A stretch of 64,000 bases of DNA from Sinonovacula constricta (Eukaryota > Mollusca > Bivalvia > Cardiida > Solecurtidae), in contig CM017567.1 in assembly GCA_007844125.1 (NCBI GenBank), positions 10,830,428 through 10,894,427 of the forward strand. The letters run 5' to 3'. The notes beneath the pieces are model-generated. The model searched no databases. It was not told where the DNA came from and saw nothing but the letters and a program-made list of their open reading frames with translations. The position numbers and the translations under genes were made by a program. Of this stretch, positions 53,545-64,000 are shown piece after piece (positions within the stretch are counted from its first letter, which is position 1; every line of letters starts with the position of its first letter).

Positions 53545-53952
53545 TTCTTGTAGTTTTACAAATCGAAATAATACGATATTCTTTTCTAAACACTATGTGG
53601 ACATTATTTTTCAATGACGTCACTACTTTCATTATAACTTATAGAAAATATCAGCGCTCGGACATTTTGTATTCAAATAAATCGTTTTTCTTTTCATTGC
53701 TTGCATTTGAGAAACTCGTCAGGAAGTGCGAGGTTAGAGCTCTGTAAAACCGGTTTAAGCACCCAAGTCGGTCCATATTGCCGACTAACTGTTCCAAGGC
53801 GGTAACTGTCGGGTTCGCTCTTTTCGTTAAATGACTCATCACAAAATTGTTCTTACTTTTCGCTTGGCTTGCATGTGAAATACTTTTGTTCTGTGCCTTT
53901 TCGGAGTTTGGTATATGTTGCAATGTTCATAGGACTTTGTCATATATTCTTA
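53545..53952 (+). mobile_element. Dispersed repeat, longest single form 1 copy
   Basis: About 408 bases matching the duplicated units at 29.1 and 29.7 kb in the other orientation. It includes the outer part with GTGTTTAGAAAAGAATAT and the TGACGTCA site (53615-53622), and ends at the constant end CATATATTCTTA. Because it sits alone here, it shows that the element itself, not only the local duplication, extends at least 400 bases. Confidence 0.9.
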
Positions 53953-56739
53953 CTTGAGGTCGTGGCTTAAATACGAAGATCTTTATCACAGCAGCAGAAG
54001 CTATTCGTTTGGATCTAACTTGTACAAGAAGTCGCAGGAACTCCATGATTTTTTAAACTGCCCAACACGATTCAACCAATGAACGTCAAAGAATCAACGA
54101 TTCATTGATAAATTAAATTACGTTGTAACAACAAGCCTTCTCATTTCAACAGTAATACTTTCAAAGATGTCTACCGCGTTCATTTCCTCAGTCTGTTGTC
54201 ACATTTTCCCTCAACAGATAACCACGAAAAGCATTCACTGTTACCGATGTTACATTTTTTGTTCTTTTCTATGTTACATTTTATGTTACATGTTACCAAA
54301 TAATCATCAGATACACTGACACACTGTCAATTACTCTTTACAGACGCGATGTAGTTGTAGCAATAGTGCACGTAACAAAAACATGACCGGTGTTCATGTG
54401 AAAGCACTCTCGAAACAATATCACTTTATACTGACTCACACATGACCAGAGCTCGACCAATCAAAACGCTTTAAATTCAAAGCGTATGTGATATCTATCT
54501 TTATTTACTTTCATTATTTCAAGTAGATTGAGTTTCAATATGAATAAATTGAAACCTACAGATCTCAATGTTTAACCTGAAGACTAAAATACGAAATAAA
54601 CAATGAAACACCTGAACAGAATTTCGAATAAAATACTATTTCCGTTTATCACATTTTCTACACATGTAACGACTTGTTAAATTTATCACATGTACATTTC
54701 TATGAATGTTATATTCATGATGCATATAAAACTTTACACCAAGGAAATAGACTGCAGCATCATTTACACTGGCCATATTCCTGTTTATCAACATCGAAAC
54801 TAGACGCATGGATAGACTAAGATGATAAAAGGTACATATCATTGAAAGGAAAGCAATATCAACAGGAGGAAAACGAAAAGATAAGCAAAGCAACGAAGTT
54901 GTTGTTTTGTTCAGTACTGTCTGTTTTTGTATACTTTCTTTGTTTTGCAACATCTTTACCGGATTGTGTACAAGCTCAAAGCCAAATTTTCATAAACTGA
55001 TTATTTAAATACATTGCCTACATTGACGCGAAGAGGAATGACAATGAACGTGTGTTGTCATATATGTGTGATTTATATTAGCATATACATGTACAAATAT
55101 TGACGGACCAAACGATGATAAAGATTAAAATCATTAAACTCTGTTATATGTCAATTAACAATGTACTCTGTACCTGTACAAGTGAGTTTTTATATTGCTA
55201 TCAACTGTAAGAATATATTAAAAGTTTGTTTCATGACAATTCCAGGAGAATATGTTTCTATTTATTGAATTTAAAATTGATGTATTTTTTGCATTTGAGT
55301 AAATGTCTATACGTTTGAATGCGAACATTAAAAGCCTTATCAAGTACAACTTCATAAAACTCTCCAATCGCTTTTATTCTGTTTTCAAAAGTTGTTAAAC
55401 GGTTCTATCATCGATTATGTTTAAAACTTAAAAGTAAGTTCTGTAGACGTGTTTTCCCGTGTGTTTTACGGAGGAAAGCTTCGATGTGCTTGCAGAAATA
55501 TAAGTAATTGTCACCATTTCAACTTAAAACAACCAAAGCCTCATTGATTGATATTTGATAAATTGCATATGCCTACCCCTACTAAAACACATCTGGAAGA
55601 ACAGGACATCCCTCGAGCAGCTTTTCCTGAAAGTTAAACAACCATTTAGGTGATATCCTTTGGACAGTAGGGAAGCCCTCAAGGGAATAAAATAGCATCA
55701 TAATGACAATGAAAAAAAAGATGACTCTTTTAAAGTAACATATTGGCGAAATAATGCTTCACACTAGTGACAGTAATACGACGTTTACATTTCAATCATT
55801 TGATGTATTTTCATATTGCGACTGTTCTAAAGGTCAAAATGCATAGCTCTATTTTAGAATAGCTTATCTTTGTTTATAATGACATATTTTTGCATTGTAA
55901 AAATGCTCATACTAATACAATTAAAATAATTATTGTCTTTTGCTTTGAAACATTTGTTTTGTTATAAGTAATATTTTTCAATTGGAAAAAATAGATATTC
56001 TTTAATAATTATCGTCTGTTGCTGTGAATTTTAAACCATTATTATTAACACGTCATATATATAAGTGCACAAGGAGCTATTATAATCAATTTTAATCATT
56101 CTACATACCGAAAATTATACGAACGTTTAGAAAAAAACCAACGCAATAGAAGACTGCTGAGAAAATAAAATAAAAATCAGAATTTGAAAATCAATACAAC
56201 GGATGTGCTGAATACTTTAATGTAGACTCAAATGACGCGTAAGCCAAATTTTAAGAAAATTATCAAACCAGTTTTGAATTGATGGATATTTCGTCTTTTA
56301 AAATTGGTAGTAAAGGTGTCTCTATTCTAGAAATAACACAATTGTAAATATTATGTTTCATGTACATCCTCGTTAGGAAAAGTGTTTTGCTATCGAGTAT
56401 ATTTTGAAAACCAAATATAGCATAAAACACAGCAAGTAAACATGTTGCTAGATTGGTTTGTCTCAGACTATCCCTAAAAATGTCATTAATTGTTTACAAA
56501 AGCAGCACGTTAAAGACAGACTTTCTCGTTTTTCTGCTTACTGTATTTTATTGGAAAAAGAATCACTGAGCTTTTTATAGCTAAACGAATAAACATATGA
56601 AGTATTTTGGTTGAGGCTGCAAAAAAACAACATCATGATTTTGATTTATATAGACTTTGAATATATCAGGTAACGAATTTATAATCAAATTTAACGTACA
56701 TCATTCATTTGTAATTCATTGACAGGAATAAAATTTAAA
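53953..56739. other. AT-rich non-coding stretch
   Basis: No gene recognised. A minus-strand frame at 54636-54953 (105 codons, ending CRKCDKRK) has no identifiable motif or splice context. Confidence 0.5.
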
Positions 56740-56910
56740 CTATATTTGTTTCCTTCTTGATCTGGTAGAGTGATGCAGAAATAATGAGAAAGTAGAAAGA
56801 AAAAAACGATAGTAGTCGTGCCCATACCAGATTCAAACCTCCAACCCCAGCATTCAAACATTTTATCCGTAATGTTGATACTCTTCAAATGAAGTATTAC
56901 TGCAAACATT
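56740..56910 (-). mobile_element. Possible tRNA-derived SINE remnant
   Basis: On the minus strand ATTACGGATAAAATGTTTGA and GCTGGGGTTGGAGGTTTGAA carry a box B-like GGTTTGAATCT (56839-56829, 9 of 11) followed by GGTATGGGCACGA. The arrangement resembles the candidate at 39.85-40.02 kb. The region is also an open minus-strand frame of 72 codons, which I treat as chance. Confidence 0.4.
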
Positions 56911-57439
56911 TGCTCTACCTTAAGATGGTAAACCGAACGATGGCGACAACGGATGAAAGACTAGAACTGAGGCTTTTTCTTAAAACACCCCTTTTGACAG
57001 AGAAAAGACAGCTACAAGCTTATATAGTGTAGTGCAGCTTGCCAATTATAGCCACATGCCGACCTTCGTAGTGTATAATTTGTATGCACAGTTTGTCCGT
57101 ACGTACGAGTGTATGTGCGTCCGCTGGCAAGAGAAATATGTCAAATCCACTTAACGGAGATAGCTTGCAAGGTGGAAAGGGGCACAAGTTAATCTTATGT
57201 TTGCTATATCGGTATTTTACTTGAGTAGATAAAAATTATTCGTCCGACGTCTAAGAATCTAAAATCTTTGATGATACAAACTTAACGAGAGCTAGATACA
57301 TTGAAGTGTCTTGATAAATAATAATGTGGATATAATATAAGTGCAGTTAGATTTTCTTCTGGTCATCTTACCTTTAAAACATGGAACATGAGTGGATCAA
57401 TGATTTTACTTTATTGGGTGTGACTTTTGTTTGAAACTT
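56911..57439. other. Non-coding stretch
   Basis: Nothing recognised. Around 57080-57130 the sequence is rich in CGTACG and GTCCG words. Confidence 0.45.
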
Positions 57440-57780
57440 AAGTTATGTCACTACTTTCGTCATACCTTATCAAACAAAACGTCAGCGCTTGGACATTTAT
57501 TCAAATGGATCGGTTTTTTATTTCGCTGCTTGCATTTGAGAAACCCATCGGAAAGTGCGAGGTTAGAGCTCTGTAAAACCGGTTTAAGCACCCCCGTCAG
57601 ACCATAGTGCCGACTGATAGTTCCAAGGCAGTATTTGTCGGGTATCCTCTTTTTGTTAAATGACTTATTACAGATTTGTTCTCACATTTATATTTGGCTT
57701 GCATGTGAATATCCTTGCCCTGTGCCTTTTCAATCTTGTACATGTTGCAATGCTCAAGGACTTTGTCATATATATTCTTA
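57440..57780 (+). mobile_element. Dispersed repeat, form 1 copy
   Basis: Runs from ATGTCACTACTTTCGTCATA (where the 53.5-kb copy has the TGACGTCA site, here mutated) through AGAGCTCTGTAAAACCGG and GTTCCAAGGCAG to the constant end CTTTGTCATATATATTCTTA. Several percent diverged, and one hairpin arm is mutated. Confidence 0.88.
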
Positions 57781-58747
57781 TGTGGAAGAGATATGTGTTA
57801 CGACCGCGTGATATAAATTTAATTTTCATGCATTACACCCTCCGTTCATATTTGCTACAATAGGTTTAGATGCATGTTCTGCTTCAATCCGTTTTGAAAT
57901 AAGAAATGTTTCAAAATAAATTATTCCAAGACGGTTTAGATTTGTATCAAGTATATTTAATTCGCATGCGACCCATTTCGAAATATTTAAACTGTTGATC
58001 TCTACAACACGCTTAAGTAAGTTTGGAATAGTCAATCTTTGTTCATTATAGTTCGATTAAAAGAAGATAGGGTGGTGTGACGTTTGCTATAAACAGTACG
58101 CATATCCACAGAACACGTTTATTTTAAACGGGCTGACATAACAATTTCAAATTGCAGTTAACTTGTAACCCCCGCTAGGCCCCCCCGCCCACCCCAAAGA
58201 AAAAGAGCAACAAGAACAACTGTTGCGTGTTATTGGTTTTCAATGTTTCCAACATCATTAATTAAATAAAGTCTCATTTGAGTCTCTAAGAAATCCCAGC
58301 AATTTTTTATCTGGATCATAAACATGATGTTTTAAAATGTGTTTTATAAGAGAAAAAAATCACACTCCTATTTAAGCATTACAGAAAGTTAACCTCACAA
58401 CTTCGAACTTAAATTCCAATCGAACTGTGTTAAAATTAGTTCAAATTTAATATGTTTTTAATGTCCTTACAAAAGATAATAGTGCCTGCAGCAACAATAT
58501 TAGTTACCTTTACAGAAGACAATCCGCGATTAGTATTTCTTCGTAATTGGTTTTATATGATATGTTTTAACGTGAGTCTTTTCATTAGGCTATCACTAAG
58601 TGTAGTTGGTACCAAACAGATGCGTGCGGTTTTCCGGGAAATAGGTCATTTGATTTAGGTCGATACTACGTATTTCTACAATTGTTTTTTCTCCAAATGA
58701 TCCTTTATTTACAGAAGGCACCACAGCAACTAACACACAACTTCAAA
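57781..58747. other. AT-rich non-coding stretch
   Basis: No gene recognised. Contains a C-rich patch near 58167-58197. Confidence 0.5.
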
Positions 58748-58903
58748 GCGTTCCAAGGCGGTACCTGATGGTTTTTCTTTATGTGTGTTATGTCTCGTTT
58801 CTGTGTTTTTGTCACATTTACATTTACCTTGTTTGCCTTTGTCTACTGGTAGAAAAAAAATGAAATATCTGTGGAAATTTTGATAGGACCTTTTCTTATT
58901 TGC
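58748..58903 (+). mobile_element. Dispersed repeat, form 2 copy
   Basis: Begins at CGTTCCAAGGCGGTACC and ends GGACCTTTTCTTATTTGCC. It contains GTTATGTCTCGTTTCTGTG and TTGCCTTTGTCTACTGG. It is truncated just before the hairpin arm that other form 2 copies keep. Confidence 0.85.
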
Positions 58904-59843
58904 CTTGGGTAGCTGATTTTTTGTCATTTACATTTAATATAAGTACTTTTCGTATAATGCGTGAATTAAGAGTGTCATGCGCATTGTCCGCGTGTATTCT
59001 AGTTTTCGTTTAGGAAATGATAGTACATGTATATATGTGCTTTAAAGCAGTTCGTTCTATATTATATATAATTCTACGATTTTCCTATATCTTTAATGTA
59101 TAAAACATTACACTGTGAATATGCGTTTGTCATTAACAGTCGTCGTTTCCATTCCTAAATGAGTGTATGTAGTAGTAGTTAAATATCTATGTTTTTTTAA
59201 AACTAAGAGAGGGTGGATTCCTTCACATAAAAATATATATTTTTGCCTGAACGAAGCATAATAAGCCATTGTTATGTATGTATCTATTGCTGTTTCATCT
59301 AGATTTAAAATAGGTTGTGTGTATGCACATTCTGGATCGCAGATACTTACGATGTATCGGCCGCTTAAAGTCTGTCTGTCTGCACTACAATTTGCATAAA
59401 TTAAAATGACTAATTGGCCAATATCTGATCCTTGATGTACTCATACCACAACAGATTTAAAATTTGATTTACTTACAATTAATGTTTATTGTTTAGACAA
59501 AATGAAACTTTTCCAAGAGCCTACCAAAAACCATGGATATAAAGATTTGTTTAGGTTTAATTACCACATCTTCGTACCAGTCTCGTATAAGAAGGAAAAA
59601 TAAGATAACATCAGTTTGAAATAACTATGTATCCAAAACCCGTTGCTGTCTTAATTTTCAACACGTCAATTGAAAAAAAAATGTATCGCCAGTTAACACC
59701 AAAGGCCACTTCAAATATAACCACAGGAAACGTTGCAACTGTCAGCTTTCACACATGTATTATGAATTTATTTTTTATAGAATACTAACATAACGGACAA
59801 TTCTATGACCACTATAACAAGTGTTCCGTTCTTTTCTATAATA
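58904..59843. other. AT-rich non-coding stretch
   Basis: Nothing recognised. TTAAAATGACTAATTGG at 59401-59417 partly matches the right flank of the 59.8-kb repeat copy. Confidence 0.45.
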
Positions 59844-60014
59844 GGTAAATAATAAAAGGACCTATCAAAGTTTCCACAGAAATTTAAATCTAATCTAACT
59901 TTAGACAAAGGCAAACAGGGTTAAATGTAAATGTGACAAAAACACAGAGACGAGACATAACACACAAAAAGAAATTAAAAAACCATCAGTTACCGCCTTG
60001 GAAGGGTCAGTCGG
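59844..60014 (-). mobile_element. Dispersed repeat, form 2 copy
   Basis: Starts GGTAAATAATAAAAGGACC, contains AGACAAAGGCAAACAGGG and CACAGAGACGAGACATAACA, and has the core TACCGCCTTGGAAGGGTCAG. It stops exactly after the hairpin arm CAGTCGGC; the next bases are unrelated to the family. Confidence 0.85.
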
Positions 60015-62941
60015 CCTATTATCTAATCGATTAAAATGACTATTCGCTAATATATTCATTGCTGTTTAAAGCAGTGACAAACTCGATGACGCTCAAGTAA
60101 AGTGAAGAGAATTTTATTTATTGAGAATGAAAAAAGCAACAGTTAAAAAACGTGTAACTGTTGTCTGAATAAAAAAATCGGACAGTTAAGACTTTTACCA
60201 AAACAATAAACTTTATTTATCAATATTATTAAACGATTTGCCTCGCTATATTGCTTTCTCCCTCAAACATGAATTGCACAATTTCAATAAAAATTACAAG
60301 TTTAAGTCTAAATTTAGGACCAGTTCTATTATTTGGATAATAAAACTGTATTAGATTAAAGCTTATCCCCAAATGTCAACATGTTTCATACATGACTTAA
60401 AGCTTTCAACCAGCAAAGTGTCGGCTACAAAATTGGTCGTTATAAGCGACGCGCTGGAGCGCGACGCCTTTATATGGAATGCTCACTGAAATTTGTACAT
60501 GCCAAAAGTTTGTTTTGCGGACTTTTTTAAACCTGATAAGATACGGATCAGAATTCGGTAGATGGCGTTCCATTTTTTTTTTTTTTTTTTTTATATTTAT
60601 TTATTTTTGTGTGTTTGTATCTTTTAAATTAACTTTGAAAATAAACTCTAAGTTACAGAGAAAGAAAAAACATACTACTTCGAGACAAATACTTATCTGT
60701 GTAATGTGAAGCTGCTGCACATGTGCACTTTCTGCTTGTTTACTTTAGTTTTATAGGGAATTATTATAAATTTACATGTTAACATATGTAACATCTACAT
60801 ATGTAACATCTACATATGTAACTTCTACATATGTAACATCTTAAAACCTATGAAATGGTGTCGGGTTTTGCTTTTTATATTTTTTTTAAACCACTCCATC
60901 AGTGTCCGGAAAATAAGTCATACATACTTTTCTATGGATTTATTGTATACTGAACTCTTTCAAATAAAATCTATAACGTTCAAATGTATTTGTTACTTGC
61001 TCGCTTTTTGCTTTAGTCTATTTACGCCTTCCACTTTTTGCGTCGCATCAACGACTTTTCTTGTTCAATAAAAACCCCTTTTTTTTACTGGTTATGTCTA
61101 AAAACTAATTTCCATGAAGAGAAAATAGAAGTTTTCATAGCAAAAACAAAAACAAAGGCCTGTTCTGTTTGGCATAGAGAATTAAGTTGCAATACCCAAA
61201 TGATCAGTTTTGGAATGACATACGCCAAGAACGTAATGACATGCACAGAATTAGTTTTGTCTAGTAATCTTGCAGAAAAATAACTTTATGACATCAATAA
61301 TTTTGGTTTTCAATAAAAAAAATAGCATACCAGTGTTCTTTAATTTGTATTATCTTATTTTAAATGATTTGTTTTCATTAAATGTTGCTTTAGATATATA
61401 TGAGTGGACCTTTCTTCTTTTAAAGAGAGGTTTACAGTAACGGAAAACATCTGATCATATCGATAGAGTATATAATTAATAAAGCAACAAAGCCAATTGG
61501 ACAAAGCTGTAGCGGAAATACGACCTATCAGAAATTAATGGAATATACCAGCTTTAAATAACACCATATGTTTCTTGTTCTTTCAATTAATGTGGTACTA
61601 TTTAGGCCAAGAATACATCTGCCTTTTACTTCAGTGACAGAAGCCGCCGGTCATGATTTTCAGTCAGATATTAAAATAGACATTGACAACTGACGTGTGT
61701 GCCACTCCAATATTGAGCCGAAATTACCGACAATCAATGAAAGAGGAATAGAGACTAAGCATTATGCAAAGGTTATGCAACTGTTAAAACAATACTAATT
61801 CTTAATAAACATTTGAATGTTTGATTAAGATATATATTTAATTGGAATACATTCTCAAGATTTTCGTGGAGTTTTTACAGTTAACGACCAAAGCTGCTAA
61901 CATCAAACTAAAATGTGCTCACAGTTAAACCTCTCTTTTGCCTTTTAAATCCAAAATCTTGTCAATCACGACGTAGGTCCTATTTTTATGAATTCGCATG
62001 TTAATCAAGCGGTTATTTATCATTGAGACATAAGGCACTTTATTTCCATTGACCTGCAATTTAACGTTCAAGCATTTAATTTACTTATGAATATAATTTG
62101 AATGGAACATAAAATAGAAAAAAAAATAATTATAAAAGAATTTTTCATTTAATTTTAGATACATCTTTTTTTTCTGTAAACCTTTGAACAACAAAACAAA
62201 CAAAAAAACAGAGCGACCATTTTAATTTAATGAGTTCAGAATGTTTCAGCGGTATGTGGGTGTACACATATAATGCAAAACTAATTGCTACATAGCAATC
62301 TGTAAAGAAAGTAACAGCCTTCTGATTGTGTATAATATTGATATAAGCTAATCGTATCTGGATGTTTGATTTGGCATGTGTAATGTGAAACGTGTGGAAC
62401 AATAATAAGTTTGAAACACGGTTGAAATGGTTTGCAAATTAACTAATTGAATAAACATGTTTACCAGGTAAGTTTTATAAATCTGTTGTTAACTCATATA
62501 CCTGTTTTAATCAAGGTTTCTGTATTGTGGACGCAACCAATTTTAATCGTACTGCTACTGACATTCTTAGTTAACAGCTGCCTACACTGCATTTAATTAT
62601 TTCATGTATCAACTGTATCGAAATTTCCTCCTGGTTTCATCTGAATTCCCACGTGCATTGCCAATCCCCGCATTCTGTACATCACATTTAGTGTATAGCA
62701 TTTGCTTCCGATTTCCAGATTACTGCCGGATAAATTGTTCAATGACGCAGCGGCCTTTCTAGTAGATTGAAGAAACTTTCAAGCTAATCAATAAATAAAC
62801 GTTTTTTTTCGTTGCAATTGTCTTGCATCTCATGATGTAAACCATCCTTTGGATAGAACAATAAACGCTTAAACGTGTTTTCAAAGGCGCCTATTATCCA
62901 ATCGATTAAAACAAAATGCAGCCTTCTGTTACATAATACAA
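60015..62941. other. AT-rich non-coding stretch
   Basis: No gene recognised. Contains a T20 run (60573-60592), a GC-rich imperfect palindrome near 60448-60468 and the 15-bp array listed separately. Confidence 0.5.
60779..60842. repeat. 15-bp tandem repeat, about four copies
   Basis: Units of TACATATGTAACATC, each holding the 10-base palindrome TACATATGTA, with one substitution in the third copy. Confidence 0.92.
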
Positions 62942-63132
62942 AAATATGACAAGGTCTTACGGGTATAGCAGTAAACGTTCAGTTTGGAAAAGCCACTAGA
63001 CAATGGTTCATGTAAAAGTTACACGGTCATTGAGGAACACAAAAATGTCAAAAACAGAGCTAGAGAATGTCAATCGGCAAAAGGACGGAGCTGCATGAAT
63101 CAGTCTACATAGCTCTAACCCCTGACTTTGAA
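62942..63132 (-). mobile_element. Dispersed repeat, highly diverged form 1 copy
   Basis: Recognisable in order: AATATGACAAGGTCTTA, GGAAAAGCCACTAGACAA, then TCAATCGGCAAAAGGACGG and AGCTCTAACCCCTGAC. The CCTTGGAACGG core is lost. This looks like the oldest family copy in the window. Confidence 0.55.
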
Positions 63133-64000
63133 AGATAATTTTCTTGAAACAAAACAGTCCAAGATATGACATATACTTTAAACTAAGTATTGGTATAACT
63201 ATAATAAAAATGAATAAATAAATAAATAAATAAATAAAAATGTGAACTAGAAATAAAACATTTGAGGAGGAGTGTACCAGCTTTGAATAACATGTTCATT
63301 GTTGATCAAATAAAAGTTATTAAAATTATTTTTTGTTGCGACGACTTTTTTATTTAGCCGAAGAACTGTTTGTTTTAAATTATCTAACCGCATGCATTTT
63401 AACGGATAGTTTGCTTTAGTTATACATTTCCTATATTGAAAAAGAACCTTTTTCTAAAAAAAAGCTTCATAAAAACGCATGAGCACACATGATAAAAAAT
63501 TTAAAATACGTATGACCGAACGCGATTTGCAAATGTTGCATCATTAAGGTGTGTCCAGAAGGTTTTATCAAAAAATACCTTTATTGAATAAGGTATGTAA
63601 TCTAGTATATTAGGGTAGGCGCCCAACTAAGACAATTTTATAATAAAATATATTTTTCTTCAAACACAGGACAAAACAATTGATGTGATAATAGAAATGA
63701 GACCGTTTGAATAACTTATTCAACAGTATTGTTTCTGGCAGATGTGAAACCATCTGGTATAGCGTACATACATATTGGATCAAAGCTTTTAAATAAATTT
63801 GGTGGGTAAAGTAAAGTCAACCGAGGAATGTCTCAATGAGTTGCTAGCAATTTCTGTTGTTCTCCGTTTGTGTAGATTACCTTAGTGTTTTGTAAAGTTT
63901 ATATTTAACATTAGCGTTTTCGTCTTTGCTTGTTCAGAATTTAAAATTAATTTTCACTTTATTCTCATATGATTCACTTAAGACCTTGCCATGGCCCTAG
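63133..64000. other. AT-rich non-coding stretch to the window end
   Basis: Contains an (AAAT)n run of about six units at 63212-63240. No gene recognised. Confidence 0.5.

Noticed and set aside
29085..53923. Related 90-codon frames (NSEKAQNKGISHASQAKS...) open in several family copies, possible conserved protein
   Set aside because: Hand comparison of the 29.1-kb and 53.7-kb copies gave about 14 amino-acid-changing and 6 silent differences, close to neutral expectation. More diverged family copies break the frame.
54636..54953. 105-codon minus-strand frame ending CRKCDKRK
   Set aside because: No domain, no conserved pattern and no splice or promoter context that I can support.
60448..60468. 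GC-rich palindrome-like GCGACGCGCTGGAGCGCGACG
   Set aside because: Imperfect and single; it could be a short direct repeat of GCGACGC as easily as a hairpin.

Overview
The window looks like non-coding, repeat-rich nuclear DNA from an AT-rich animal genome. It shows no operons, no bacterial gene density and no long open frame. It does hold decayed animal transposons, large minisatellites, trinucleotide arrays and many dispersed repeats. A mollusc, possibly a bivalve, is my guess from the repeat style. No search was run, so the taxon is inference. I found no intact protein-coding gene. Two short stretches look like possible host exons (4782-5044 plus strand, 36415-36594 minus strand), both at low confidence.

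Layout. 1-3.5 kb: nothing recognisable. 3.56-4.49 kb: a broken mariner (DD34D) transposase, readable nearly end to end across frameshifts, with an internal 45-bp duplication and a 177-bp insert that has GT...AG ends. 8.3 and 10.8 kb: (ACT)n-class trinucleotide arrays. 13.35-15.62 kb: a minisatellite of about 81 copies of a 28-bp unit whose core is a 12-bp palindrome. 17.70-17.85 kb: a near-perfect 156-bp foldback element. 22.98-25.06 kb: a second minisatellite of alternating 16/17-bp units with higher-order periods near 192-224 bp. 25.92-26.23 kb: a pyrimidine-rich CT/GTCT tract. 29.06-30.31 kb: a young direct duplication of about 600 bp. 39.8, 43.2, 49.7 and 56.8 kb: candidate tRNA-derived SINE remnants. 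49.99-51.23 kb: a 5'-truncated non-LTR retrotransposon with a readable reverse transcriptase (FADD) and a Cys/His tail. 52.1-52.5 kb: (ATT)n and (AGT)n arrays.

The unifying element is one dispersed repeat superfamily with at least 13 copies on both strands, recognised by the shared core ACCGCCTTGGAACGG. It has two forms that differ on one side of the core, and one copy (19.5 kb) joins the second form's left half to the first form's right half. One end is constant and the other varies, which suggests 5'-truncated retroposition. Two copies stop at or inside a conserved 7-bp-stem hairpin. This family, the foldback element and the intron-like insert in the mariner are the observations most worth following. 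I saw no convincing new multi-gene system.
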